Shown here one piece after another: positions 49,897-57,442 of a DNA stretch of 64,000 bases; position 1 is the stretch's first letter, and every line of letters starts with the position of its first letter. The DNA is from Kitasatospora sp. MAA19. Its GTDB lineage: Bacteria > Actinomycetota > Actinomycetes > Streptomycetales > Streptomycetaceae. The notes under the pieces are model-generated. The model saw only the letters and a list, made by a program, of their open reading frames with translations, ran no database searches and was not told the DNA's origin. A program made the translations under genes and the position numbers. Location of the stretch: contig NZ_JARXYZ010000023.1 of NCBI RefSeq assembly GCF_029894125.1, forward strand, positions 1-64,000, written 5' to 3'.

Positions 49897-50062
49897 CGCG
49901 GAACTCCTCCGTGGACGTGCGGTCGGATCGCCCGGTGGGACCAGGGCCGGTCACGACGACCCTAGCCGGTGCTCGGAGGCCGGGCCGCAGATTATCGGAG
50001 CCCCCGGACTCGGCCCGCCCGACGCGGAAGGCGGCCGGCCGTCGTACGTGCCACGGGTCGGG

Positions 50063-50740
50063 TCACCGCCGGTCGACCGGCAGCAGGGCCGCGAGCCCGT
50101 CGAGGATGCGCTGCACGCAGAACTCGAAGCGGGCGTCCATGTCGGGTTCGGTGAGGTCGCCGGCCAGGGCGACGAGGTTGGGGAAGGTGTCCGCCGGCAG
50201 GGAGCGGAAGCGGTCGCCGGCGGCGTCGGCGATGTCCCGGCGGCTGGTGCCGAGGACTTCGGCGGCCGAGATCGGCGACTGCTCCTGGAGGACGAATCCC
50301 TGGACGAAGGCGCCCAGCAGGTAGGTGGCCATGGCGGCGTCGGCGTCGGAGAAGCCGGCCGCGCGGAGGCGGTCGAGTTGGTCCTCCATCACGGCGAGCA
50401 GGTGGGGCCCGGGGGCGAGACGGCCCGAGACGACCTTGGCGGCGTCGCGGTTGTCGAGCAGCAGCCGGCGGTAGCGCGAGCAGTAGGCGTGGAACTGCTC
50501 GCGCCAGCCGCCCTCGCGCGGCGGGGGTTCGGCCGAGGCCATCACCGCGTCGGTGAGCAGGTCCAGCAGTTCCTGTTTGTTGCGGACGTGCCAGTACAGC
50601 GAGGCCGCCTTGACGCCGACCTCGGCGGCGACCTTGCGCATCGACAGCCCGGCGAGGCCGTCCCGTTCCAGGACCCGCAGCGCGGCCTGGGTCAGTGCCT
50701 CCCTGGTCAGCGGAGGTGTCGTGTCGTCGTTCTCCGGCAT
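50063..50740 (-). CDS. TetR-family regulator of the adjacent MFS exporter
   Basis: The 225-residue repressor has the helix-turn-helix LSMRKVAAEVGVKAASLYWH and a C-terminal domain of the true TetR type (TetR_C), including HAYCSRYRRLLLDNRDAAKV. It is divergent from an MFS drug exporter with two matched CTAAC-N3-GTTAG palindromes in the 124-bp gap. The arrangement is the classical repressor-exporter pair, so the ligand is expected to be a drug or metabolite of that pump. Confidence 0.92.
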   Translation of the reverse strand: MPENDDTTPPLTREALTQAALRVLERDGLAGLSMRKVAAEVGVKAASLYWHVRNKQELLDLLTDAVMASAEPPPREGGWREQFHAYCSRYRRLLLDNRDAAKVVSGRLAPGPHLLAVMEDQLDRLRAAGFSDADAAMATYLLGAFVQGFVLQEQSPISAAEVLGTSRRDIADAAGDRFRSLPADTFPNLVALAGDLTEPDMDARFEFCVQRILDGLAALLPVDRR

Positions 50741-50785
50741 GGCTGTGCGGACGCCTCCCGTGGTCTCGCGGATCCCGCTTGCAAT

Positions 50786-50798
50786 CTAACACCGTTAG
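50786..50798. promoter_or_regulatory. TetR operator candidate 1
   Basis: CTAACACCGTTAG is a CTAAC-N3-GTTAG palindrome, 46 bases before the tetR start. It shares both half-sites with the second copy. Confidence 0.75.
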
Positions 50799-50824
50799 GG
50801 GCACTCTGCGCGTGCCGCATCACT

Positions 50825-50841
50825 CCCTAACGCTGTTAGGG
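50825..50841. promoter_or_regulatory. TetR operator candidate 2
   Basis: CCCTAACGCTGTTAGGG has perfect 7-base arms around GCT, 24 bases before the exporter start and at the place of its -10 region or transcript start. The centre differs from copy 1 while the arms agree, as expected of a dimer-binding site. Confidence 0.8.
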
Positions 50842-50864
50842 GCCACGGATCGGGAGGGTTCCCC

Positions 50865-52478
50865 ATGCAGGAGTCGAGCGCCCGGCGCAAACGGCTCGCG
50901 CTACTGACTCTCTGCGTCACCATGTTCATGTCCATGCTGGACAACGTCATCGTCAACAACGCCCTGCCCCGCATCGGGCAGGACCTGGACACCGGGATCA
51001 GCGGCCTCCAATGGGTCGCCGAGGGCTACAGCCTCGTCTACGCCGCGCTCGTGCTGACCGGTGGTGCGCTCGGCGACCGCCACGGCCGCACCCGGATGTT
51101 CCGGCTCGGCCTCGCGCTGTTCACGGTCGGCTCCGCGCTGGCCGCGCTCGCCGGCACGATCGGCCTGCTGGTCGGCGCCCGGATGCTCCAGGGCGTCGGG
51201 GCCGCACTGCTCACCCCGGGCAGCCTCGCCCTGCTGCGCCACGTCTTCACCGACGAGCGCGAGCGCGCCAAGGCCATCGGCCTGTGGTCCGGGGTCTCCG
51301 CGCTGGGGCTGTCCATCGGCCCGGTGGTCGGCGGGCCGATGGTCGAACATCTCGGCTGGGCCAGCGTGTTCTGGATCAACGTGCCGATCGGCGTGGCCGG
51401 CCTGGTGCTCGCCGCCCGCGTCCTCCCGGACATCCCGCCGCGCGCCCGGCGGATCGACCTCGGCGGCCTCACCCTCTCCGCCGCGGGTCTCGGCCTGCTG
51501 GTCTACACGCTGATCGAGGGGCCGTCCCGCGGCTGGACGGACACCCGGGTGCTGCTCTGCGGCGTCGCGGCGATCGCGCTGCTGGCCGCCTTCCTGGTGC
51601 TCGAACTGCGCCTCGCCGAACCGATGCTGGAGCTGAGGCTGTTCCGCGACGGCGCCCTCGGGGGCGCGCTGCTCAGTGGCTTCATGGTCAGCTTCGGGAT
51701 CTTCGGCGCGCTGTTCTTCCTGCCGCTGCTGATGCAGGGCCCGCTCGGCTGGTCCCCGTCCGACGCCGGCTACGGCGGGCTGCCGATGACCGGGATGATC
51801 GTCATCGCCGCCCCGCTCTCCGGCCGGCTGACCTCGCGGTACGGCCCCCGGCTTCCGTTGGTGCTCGGCCTCGCCCTGTGCGCGGCGGGCCTCGGCGGGC
51901 TGTCCCTCTACGGCGAGCACGCCCACTACGTCGAATACCTGTGGACCCTGTTCGCGATGGGCCTCGGGATGGGGATGACCTTCACCCCGATGTCGATCGC
52001 GGTGCTCCAGCGGGTCGCCCCGGCGCAGACCGGGATGGCCTCGGCGACCATCAACACCCTGCGCGAACTGGGCGGTGTTCTCGGGATCGCGGTCCTCGGC
52101 GCCGTGCTGACGAACCGGATGACCGGCACCCTGACCGCCGCCCTGCACCGGCTCGGCGTGTCACCGGGCGCCGTCGGCCCGATCGCGGACGCGCCCGCCG
52201 GGGCGGGGCACGGCGGTGGCGGTGCGGCCGCCGTGCTGCCCGGCCCGGTCCGGGAGGCGGTCGACGGCGCCTTCATCGACGGCATCCACCTCGCGACGCG
52301 CTGCGGTGCGGCCGCGCTCGCCGTCACCGCCGTCGTGGTCGCCGTCCTGCTGGGCCGGGCCCGCCCGGTCGGGCTCGGCGGCACCGAGCTCCCTGAGACG
52401 AACGCGCATCCGGAGGTGAGCCAGGACCCGGAGTCGAGCCAGGAGCCCGAGCCGCTGGCCGAGGCCCGGCCGGCCTGA
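50865..52478 (+). CDS. MFS drug exporter, DHA2 family (14 helices)
   Basis: The 537-residue protein has fourteen predicted helices. LDNVIVNNALPRIG in helix 1 and GARMLQGVGAALLTPGSL (motif C) in helix 5 are hallmarks of the DHA2 group that includes EmrB/QacA-type pumps. It would export drugs or endogenous antibiotics using the proton gradient. The C-terminal 35 residues are an acidic, repetitive tail (HPEVSQDPESSQEPEPL). The ATG at 50865 is 12 bases beyond a GGAGGG site. Control by the divergent TetR is strongly suggested by the two operators. Confidence 0.93.
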   Translation: MQESSARRKRLALLTLCVTMFMSMLDNVIVNNALPRIGQDLDTGISGLQWVAEGYSLVYAALVLTGGALGDRHGRTRMFRLGLALFTVGSALAALAGTIGLLVGARMLQGVGAALLTPGSLALLRHVFTDERERAKAIGLWSGVSALGLSIGPVVGGPMVEHLGWASVFWINVPIGVAGLVLAARVLPDIPPRARRIDLGGLTLSAAGLGLLVYTLIEGPSRGWTDTRVLLCGVAAIALLAAFLVLELRLAEPMLELRLFRDGALGGALLSGFMVSFGIFGALFFLPLLMQGPLGWSPSDAGYGGLPMTGMIVIAAPLSGRLTSRYGPRLPLVLGLALCAAGLGGLSLYGEHAHYVEYLWTLFAMGLGMGMTFTPMSIAVLQRVAPAQTGMASATINTLRELGGVLGIAVLGAVLTNRMTGTLTAALHRLGVSPGAVGPIADAPAGAGHGGGGAAAVLPGPVREAVDGAFIDGIHLATRCGAAALAVTAVVVAVLLGRARPVGLGGTELPETNAHPEVSQDPESSQEPEPLAEARPA

Positions 52479-52520
52479 CCCGGTGCGCCTTGTTTGCCCG
52501 GTGAGCCCGGTGACAGCGCG

Positions 52521-53333
52521 TCAGCGGATGCCCTCGACCGCCGCCTGCGCCGTGCGGGCCAGTTCCCGCCGCGCCCCCGCCCGGGTGGCCTGCGGCGCGG
52601 GCGGCGGAATCGGTGGCAGGAACGTCACCTCGGCGACCAGCCCGCGCACCGCGACCACCCGGGCGAGCGAGGTGAGCAGCCCGTCGTCGCCGACGAAGGC
52701 GGGCACACTCGTCGGGCGACCGTCCGACAGTCGGTAACGGATCGTCACCGGCTGGACGAAGGCACCCGCCTCCACCGCGGCCTGGAACAGCGCGGGCCGG
52801 AACCGGCCGCTCTCCCGCCCGCACCAGGTCGACCCCTCCGGGAAGACGATCACCGGGTGGCCGGCGCGCAGCACCTCGGCCACCGCCGCCACGGTGCCCG
52901 GCAGCGCGCGCAGCCGGTCGCGGTCCAGGAACACGGTGCCGCCCCAGGCGATCAGCGGCCCGACCACCGGCCAGTGCCGGACCTCGGTCTTGGCCAGCGA
53001 GCGGCCCGGGCGGCCCGCCGCGATCAGCGGGATGTCCAGCCAGGACACGTGGTTGGCCACCACGAGCGTCCCGCCGCCGACCCCGCCGCCGGGCGTTCCG
53101 AGGTGGACGGTGACCCCGAGGGCGCGCAGCAGGACGCGCGCCCAGAGCCGGATCAGCTGCTCCCGGGTGCCGTACGGGAGGAGGCGGAGCGGCAGGCTGA
53201 GCAGCACGCCCGCCACCACGGCCGCCAGGCAGGCCGCCAGCCGCAGCGCCCGTCGGGGGTGCGAGACGGCGGGCGCCGGGTCGGCCAGGCAGGTCTCGGG
53301 CCGGCAGGGGGCCGTCGGCAGCCAGACGCTCAT
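52521..53333 (-). CDS. 1-acylglycerol-3-phosphate-type acyltransferase (PlsC/OlsA-like)
   Basis: The 270-residue protein has a membrane helix at about 32-50 and the PlsC catalytic motif NHVSWLD with His95 and Asp100. The acceptor motif is FPEGSTWCG near 165. It overlaps by four bases the gene for an OlsB-like protein, so the pair probably makes ornithine lipid or a related N-acylated amino-acid lipid: OlsB acylates the amine and OlsA the hydroxyl. Alternatively it is a glycerolipid acyltransferase that happens to be coupled. It acts on the cytosolic face of the membrane. Confidence 0.88.
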   Translation of the reverse strand: MSVWLPTAPCRPETCLADPAPAVSHPRRALRLAACLAAVVAGVLLSLPLRLLPYGTREQLIRLWARVLLRALGVTVHLGTPGGGVGGGTLVVANHVSWLDIPLIAAGRPGRSLAKTEVRHWPVVGPLIAWGGTVFLDRDRLRALPGTVAAVAEVLRAGHPVIVFPEGSTWCGRESGRFRPALFQAAVEAGAFVQPVTIRYRLSDGRPTSVPAFVGDDGLLTSLARVVAVRGLVAEVTFLPPIPPPAPQATRAGARRELARTAQAAVEGIR

Positions 53334-54169
53334 GAGGTGGCGCCGAGGGGTTGGGCGGGCAGTCCGGACAGGAAGTGCCGCAGGTAGCGCGGGTCGGTGC
53401 GCTCCAGCGACAGCAGCACGTACAGGTCGACGCAGTCGAAGTCCGGGTCGTACGCGGGCTCGCCGCAGACCCAGGCGCCGAGCCGCAGGTAGCCGCGGAG
53501 CAGGGCGGGCAGCGCGCCCCGCTCGGCGCGCGGTACCCCGGTGGCGTCCCAGCGGCGGCGCGGGGTGACCCGGTACCGCTCGGGGGCCAGGTACTTGGCG
53601 CTGACGGTGTCCCAGACCCGGGCCGCGGTGGCGCCGCCGTCGTCCAGGGCGATCGAGCAGCAGCCGCCGACCCAGGTGTTGCCGGTGTCGGCGAGGTAGC
53701 GGGCGATGCCGCCCCACATCAGGTTGATGACGGCGCCGTTGCCCCGGTGGTCGGGGTGGATGCAGGAGCGGCCGAGTTCGACCAGGCCCGGGCGGACGGG
53801 GGCGAGGGCGGAGAGCTCGAACTCGCCGTCGGAGTAGAGCCGGCCGGCCCGTCGGGCGGCTTCGGGACGCAGCAGCCGGTAGGTGCCGACGACGGCGCCG
53901 TGCTCGCCCTCGCGGACCAGGAGGTGGTCGCAGTACTCGTCGAAGGGGTCGACGTCCAGACCGGCGACCGGGCTGCGCAGGACGGCGCCGAGCTCGGTGG
54001 CGAACACCTGGTGGCGCAGCCGCTGGGCGGCGCGCACGTCGTCGCCGTCGCGGGCGAGCGAGACGGTGTACCCGGCGGCCGGGGTCTGCTGCTGGCGGGG
54101 GGCGGGAACGGTCGGGACATCGTGGGTGGGGGCGACTGCGGTCGGAGCGTACGTGGGGACGGTGGTCAT
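53330..54169 (-). CDS. OlsB-like GNAT acyltransferase (ornithine lipid type)
   Basis: The 279-residue protein has about 35 disordered residues, then the OlsB/autoinducer-synthase-like GNAT fold: RLRHQVFATELGAVLRSPVA, DEYCDHLLV, VVGTYRLLRPEAARRAGRLY, VELGRSCIHPDHRGNGAVIN and a late CVDLYVLL. It transfers an acyl group from ACP to the amino group of ornithine or a similar amino acid. It is translationally coupled to the PlsC-like gene. GGAGGGTCCGCC precedes the ATG. The coupling and order match OlsBA operons of other bacteria. Confidence 0.87.
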   Translation of the reverse strand: MTTVPTYAPTAVAPTHDVPTVPAPRQQQTPAAGYTVSLARDGDDVRAAQRLRHQVFATELGAVLRSPVAGLDVDPFDEYCDHLLVREGEHGAVVGTYRLLRPEAARRAGRLYSDGEFELSALAPVRPGLVELGRSCIHPDHRGNGAVINLMWGGIARYLADTGNTWVGGCCSIALDDGGATAARVWDTVSAKYLAPERYRVTPRRRWDATGVPRAERGALPALLRGYLRLGAWVCGEPAYDPDFDCVDLYVLLSLERTDPRYLRHFLSGLPAQPLGATS

Positions 54170-54521
54170 GGCGGACCCTCCAGGGCAGCACGATCGGCGG
54201 TGCCCAGGATCGCCAGGGCACCGGCCCGGCCCGCGGGCGTTGAGCATGCACGCGAACCGGTCTCCGTATGTCTCTCCGAGCCGGTTGGCGTTTATGTTGC
54301 GGCGCGGCGGAGCGCAGATGTGCAACTGCTGAATGGGACCACCCGTTGCCTCCCGGTCATCTGCCGGGCACCGGGCGCTCGCCCACGGAGGGTGGACAAG
54401 AGGGCGGACAACCCGGGAGCCCACGCGCCCCCGGGCTGCTTCTCACGCCCTCGAACGGGCCGGAGGGTTAGCCCTCGAACGGGCCGGAGGGTTAGCCCTC
54501 GAACGGGCCGGAGGGTTGGCC
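54170..54521. other. 352-bp region holding the promoter of the acyltransferase pair and a repeat
   Basis: The right third is the 24-bp tandem repeat described separately. The part next to the OlsB-like gene is the least GC-rich (GTTGGCGTTTATGTTG near 54280-54300) and is probably its promoter. No gene recognised. Confidence 0.45.
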
Positions 54522-54528
54522 CTAGAAC
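54447..54528. repeat. 24-bp tandem repeat at the 3' end of the serine hydrolase gene
   Basis: The unit beginning GCCCTCGAACGGGCCGGAGG occurs at 54447-54470, 54471-54494 and 54495-54518. A fourth partial unit (GCCCTAGAAC, 54519-54528) overlaps the last codons and the stop of the gene; on the gene strand the repeat starts TTCTAGGGC at the stop and TTCGAGGGC afterwards. Confidence 0.85.
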
Positions 54529-55901
54529 GCCTGCCAGCCGTCCGGGTCGACGCCGCCCGGGACGGCGGCCGCCGGGCCGTACGGTTCGCGGGTGAGGACG
54601 AAGGAACCGAGGTCCAGGTGGCTGACCGTGCCGTCGGCGGCCCGGACCACCCGCAGGGTCTCGCCCGCGTAGTAGTTGTCCAGCCCGGTCCAGGTGCCGT
54701 CCGGCTCGGCGCGGAAGCGGGAGCTGCGGGCGCCGCCGGAGAGTGGGGTCAGTTCCAGGGCGCGGTCGGCGCGCAGCCGCAGGGCCTGCGCCGAAGTGCC
54801 CCAGTACCAGGGGCCGGTGAGTGCCAGCAGCTCCTCGTCGACCTCGGGCAGCGGGCGCCAGGGCTCGGGCAGCCGGGGTTCGTGCTCGGCGGTCAGGGCG
54901 ATCAACTCGGCTGCCAGCAGCGGGGTGTTGGCGCCGCTGGTGGCGTTGGAGAGGGCGACCGCGGCCAGCCCGTCCTGCTCGCTGACCCACAGTCCGGCGG
55001 TGAAGCCGGGCAGCGAGCCGGTGTGGCCGTACAGCACCCGGCCCTCGTGGCGGCGCAGTTGCAGGCCGAGGCCGTAGGCGGCGGTCCAGTTCGCGTCCTC
55101 GGGGCCGGTGGCGGGCCGGCGCATCTCGGCGAGCGTGTCGGCGGCGAGCACCTTGTCGTCCCCGGCGGCGAGGAAGGCCGCCCAGCGGGCGAGGTCGGCG
55201 ACGGTGGACCAGAGTTGGCCGGCCGGTCCCATCAGCCCGGTGTCGGTGAGCGGCTCCGGCAGCATGACGTCGGCCCACGGGTGGACGGCGAAGCCTCCGG
55301 CGTGCGGGTGCCCGGGCAGCACGGTGGTGCGGTCCATGCCGAGCGGCGCCAGGACCTCGCGCCGCAGCACCTCGCCCCAGGGCTCGCCGCGCAGCCGTTC
55401 GACCAGCGCGCCGAGCAGCGCGTAGCCGGGGTTGGAGTAGTGGTGGAGGCGCCCGGCCGGGTGCTTGACGGCGGCGCCGGGCTCCAGCAGGTCGTCGAGG
55501 CCGGGCCGCAGGGAGCCGTCGGTCCGCTCCCACCAGGGCCCGGGGGTCTCGGCGGCGAGCCCGGCGGTGTGGGCGAGCAGCTGCGCGATGGTCGCGTCGT
55601 CGGCCGGGGTGCCGGGCAGGTGGCGGGCCAGCTGGTCGGCGAGGTCGAGCAGGCCCTCGTCACGCAGCCGCAGCACCAGCACGGCGACGAAGGTCTTGGT
55701 GAGCGAGCCGATCCGGTACTGGACGTCCGGGGTCGGCGCGTGCCCGTCGACCATGCTGCGGGCGCCGCTCCAGACCAGCTGACCGTCCCGGACCACGCCG
55801 GCGGCCAGTGAGGGCGTGCGGCCTTCGGCCTGGGCGACGGCGATCCGGTGCAGCAGGGCGCGGCGGGTGGTCGGCAGCAGTTCGTCGGGCTGATCGGTCA
55901 T
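54522..55901 (-). CDS. Beta-lactamase-fold serine hydrolase
   Basis: The 459-residue protein has the three class C motifs: SLTK with Ser66 and Lys69, YSN in HHYSNPGYALLG at about 156, and HTG in YGHTGSLPG at about 314. A C-terminal beta-barrel-like region of about 110 residues (ELTPLSGGARSSRF, SHLDLGSFVLTREPYG) is typical of the EstB/DD-peptidase-like subgroup. There is no signal peptide, so it acts inside the cell, perhaps as an esterase or D-amino-acid hydrolase. The ATG at 55901 is taken since GAGGAT lies just before it. Confidence 0.88.
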   Translation of the reverse strand: MTDQPDELLPTTRRALLHRIAVAQAEGRTPSLAAGVVRDGQLVWSGARSMVDGHAPTPDVQYRIGSLTKTFVAVLVLRLRDEGLLDLADQLARHLPGTPADDATIAQLLAHTAGLAAETPGPWWERTDGSLRPGLDDLLEPGAAVKHPAGRLHHYSNPGYALLGALVERLRGEPWGEVLRREVLAPLGMDRTTVLPGHPHAGGFAVHPWADVMLPEPLTDTGLMGPAGQLWSTVADLARWAAFLAAGDDKVLAADTLAEMRRPATGPEDANWTAAYGLGLQLRRHEGRVLYGHTGSLPGFTAGLWVSEQDGLAAVALSNATSGANTPLLAAELIALTAEHEPRLPEPWRPLPEVDEELLALTGPWYWGTSAQALRLRADRALELTPLSGGARSSRFRAEPDGTWTGLDNYYAGETLRVVRAADGTVSHLDLGSFVLTREPYGPAAAVPGGVDPDGWQAF

Positions 55902-56054
55902 CTGATCCTCTGAATCCTTCGGCGAGGTCCGTCGACGGGGCCGGTCGGCGAACGCGGGCGGCAAACGAACTCAACCTAGTCACGCCGCTTCGGCGGATCC
56001 ACCCGTTATTTCCGCGAACGCCCGGCTATATCACCCAGGGTCCGGACCCTCGTG

Positions 56055-56089
56055 CCCGGGCAGCCCGGGCAGCCCGGTCAGCCCGGCAG
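56055..56089. repeat. 9-bp tandem repeat containing the stop of the M1 peptidase gene
   Basis: CCCGGGCAG at 56055-56063 and 56064-56072 is followed by CCCGGTCAG (56073-56081), whose TCA is the stop on the minus strand, and by a shortened fourth unit ending at about 56089. A single G-to-T change in the unit therefore makes the stop codon. Confidence 0.75.
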
Positions 56090-57442
56090 CGGCGGCAGTT
56101 CGGGCCGCTCCAGCCAGGCCTCGAAGAGCGGGCCGAGCGGGGCGGCGGCGTACCGGGAGGCGTGCCCGAGCAGCTCGGCGGTGCCGACGACACCGTGCCG
56201 GTGGACGCTCGTCCAGTCCCGCAGCATCGCGAAGAAGGCGTCCTCGCCCAGGGCCCGCCGCAGCGCGTGCACGGCCAGGCCGCCGCGCTGGTACAGCCGG
56301 TCGTCGAACATCAGCTTCCGGCCCGGGTCGGCGAGCCTGAGGTCCTGCGGGAGCCCGGTCAGCAGACCGTGCGCGGCGGCGGCGTGGGTGGCCGCGGCGG
56401 GGCCGCCGGCGTGCTCGGACCACAGCCACTCGGCGTACTTGGCGAAGCCCTCGTTCAGCCAGATGTGCCGCCAGTCGGCGATCGTCACGCTGTTGCCGAA
56501 CCACTGGTGGGACAGCTCGTGGGCGACCAGCCGCTCGCGCTCCCAACCGCCGCCGAGGTGGTTCGTCCCGAAGGTGGCGACGCCCTGCGCCTCCACCGGG
56601 ACGTCCAACTCCTCGTCGGCGACGACCACCGCGTACTCGCCGAACGGGTACGGCCCGAAGACCTCGGTGAAGTACGCCATCATCTCCGGCTGCCGGCCGA
56701 AGTCCCGGGTGAACTCGGGGACCAGCCGCTCCGGGACGTAGCCGGTCTGCGGCACGGCCGGACGCGTCGCCAGCGGCACCGGCCGGTAGTGGCCGATCGA
56801 CACCGTCACCAGGTACGGCGAGGTCGGCGCAGTCTGCTCGTACACCCAGGTGGTGCTGGAGGCCCGGGTGGTGCGGGTGAGCAGCCGGCCACTCGCCACC
56901 ACGGTGAACGGGGACGGGGTGGTGACCGCTATCTGGTACGTCGCCTTGTCGGCGGGCCGGTCGTTGCACGGGAACCAGGACGGCGCGCCGATCGGCTGGC
57001 TGGCGACCAGCGAGCCCTCGGTCAGCTCCTCCCAGCCCAGGCCGCCCCACGGGCTGCGCACCGGGCGGGGGTTGCCGGTGTAGTGCACCTCGACGGTGAA
57101 CGCCGCGCCCGCCGCCAGGGCCTTGGCCGGGCGGATCCGCAGCTTGCCGCCGCGGTGGGTGTAGCGGGCGGCCTTGCTGTTGACCAGCACCCGCCCGAGC
57201 CGGAACTCGGCCAGGTCCAGTGCGAACTCGGCCAGCGCCGCGTCCGCCACGGCGCTCAGCCGGGCCGAGGCCGCCAGCCGGTTCGGCCCGGGCCGGTAGT
57301 CCAGTGCGAGTTCGTAACGGTGGACCCGGTAGCGGTGGTCGCCGCTGGTCGGGAAGTACGGATCCGGGGTGGCGGCGGCCGCCGGGGCGTGCTTGGGCTT
57401 CACGGGGACGTGCGCTTCCTGCGGGCCGGGACGGGTGGTCAT
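56078..57442 (-). CDS. Cytosolic M1-family aminopeptidase coupled to the poly-amino-acid synthetase
   Basis: The 454-residue protein lacks a signal peptide. The zinc site is HELSH at 308-312 with Glu331 in WLNEGFA. GVATFG near 287 is in the position of the exopeptidase motif, and FPCNDRPADKATY of the N-terminal saddle resembles the secreted M1 peptidase at 15.6-17.2 kb, of which it is a distant paralogue. Its ATG overlaps the stop of the Pls/PosA synthetase by four bases, so the two are produced together. Zinc aminopeptidases are known as poly-epsilon-lysine-degrading enzymes in producers, so it may trim or degrade the polymer and protect the cell. That link is inference. Confidence 0.88.
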   Translation of the reverse strand: MTTRPGPQEAHVPVKPKHAPAAAATPDPYFPTSGDHRYRVHRYELALDYRPGPNRLAASARLSAVADAALAEFALDLAEFRLGRVLVNSKAARYTHRGGKLRIRPAKALAAGAAFTVEVHYTGNPRPVRSPWGGLGWEELTEGSLVASQPIGAPSWFPCNDRPADKATYQIAVTTPSPFTVVASGRLLTRTTRASSTTWVYEQTAPTSPYLVTVSIGHYRPVPLATRPAVPQTGYVPERLVPEFTRDFGRQPEMMAYFTEVFGPYPFGEYAVVVADEELDVPVEAQGVATFGTNHLGGGWERERLVAHELSHQWFGNSVTIADWRHIWLNEGFAKYAEWLWSEHAGGPAAATHAAAAHGLLTGLPQDLRLADPGRKLMFDDRLYQRGGLAVHALRRALGEDAFFAMLRDWTSVHRHGVVGTAELLGHASRYAAAPLGPLFEAWLERPELPPLPG

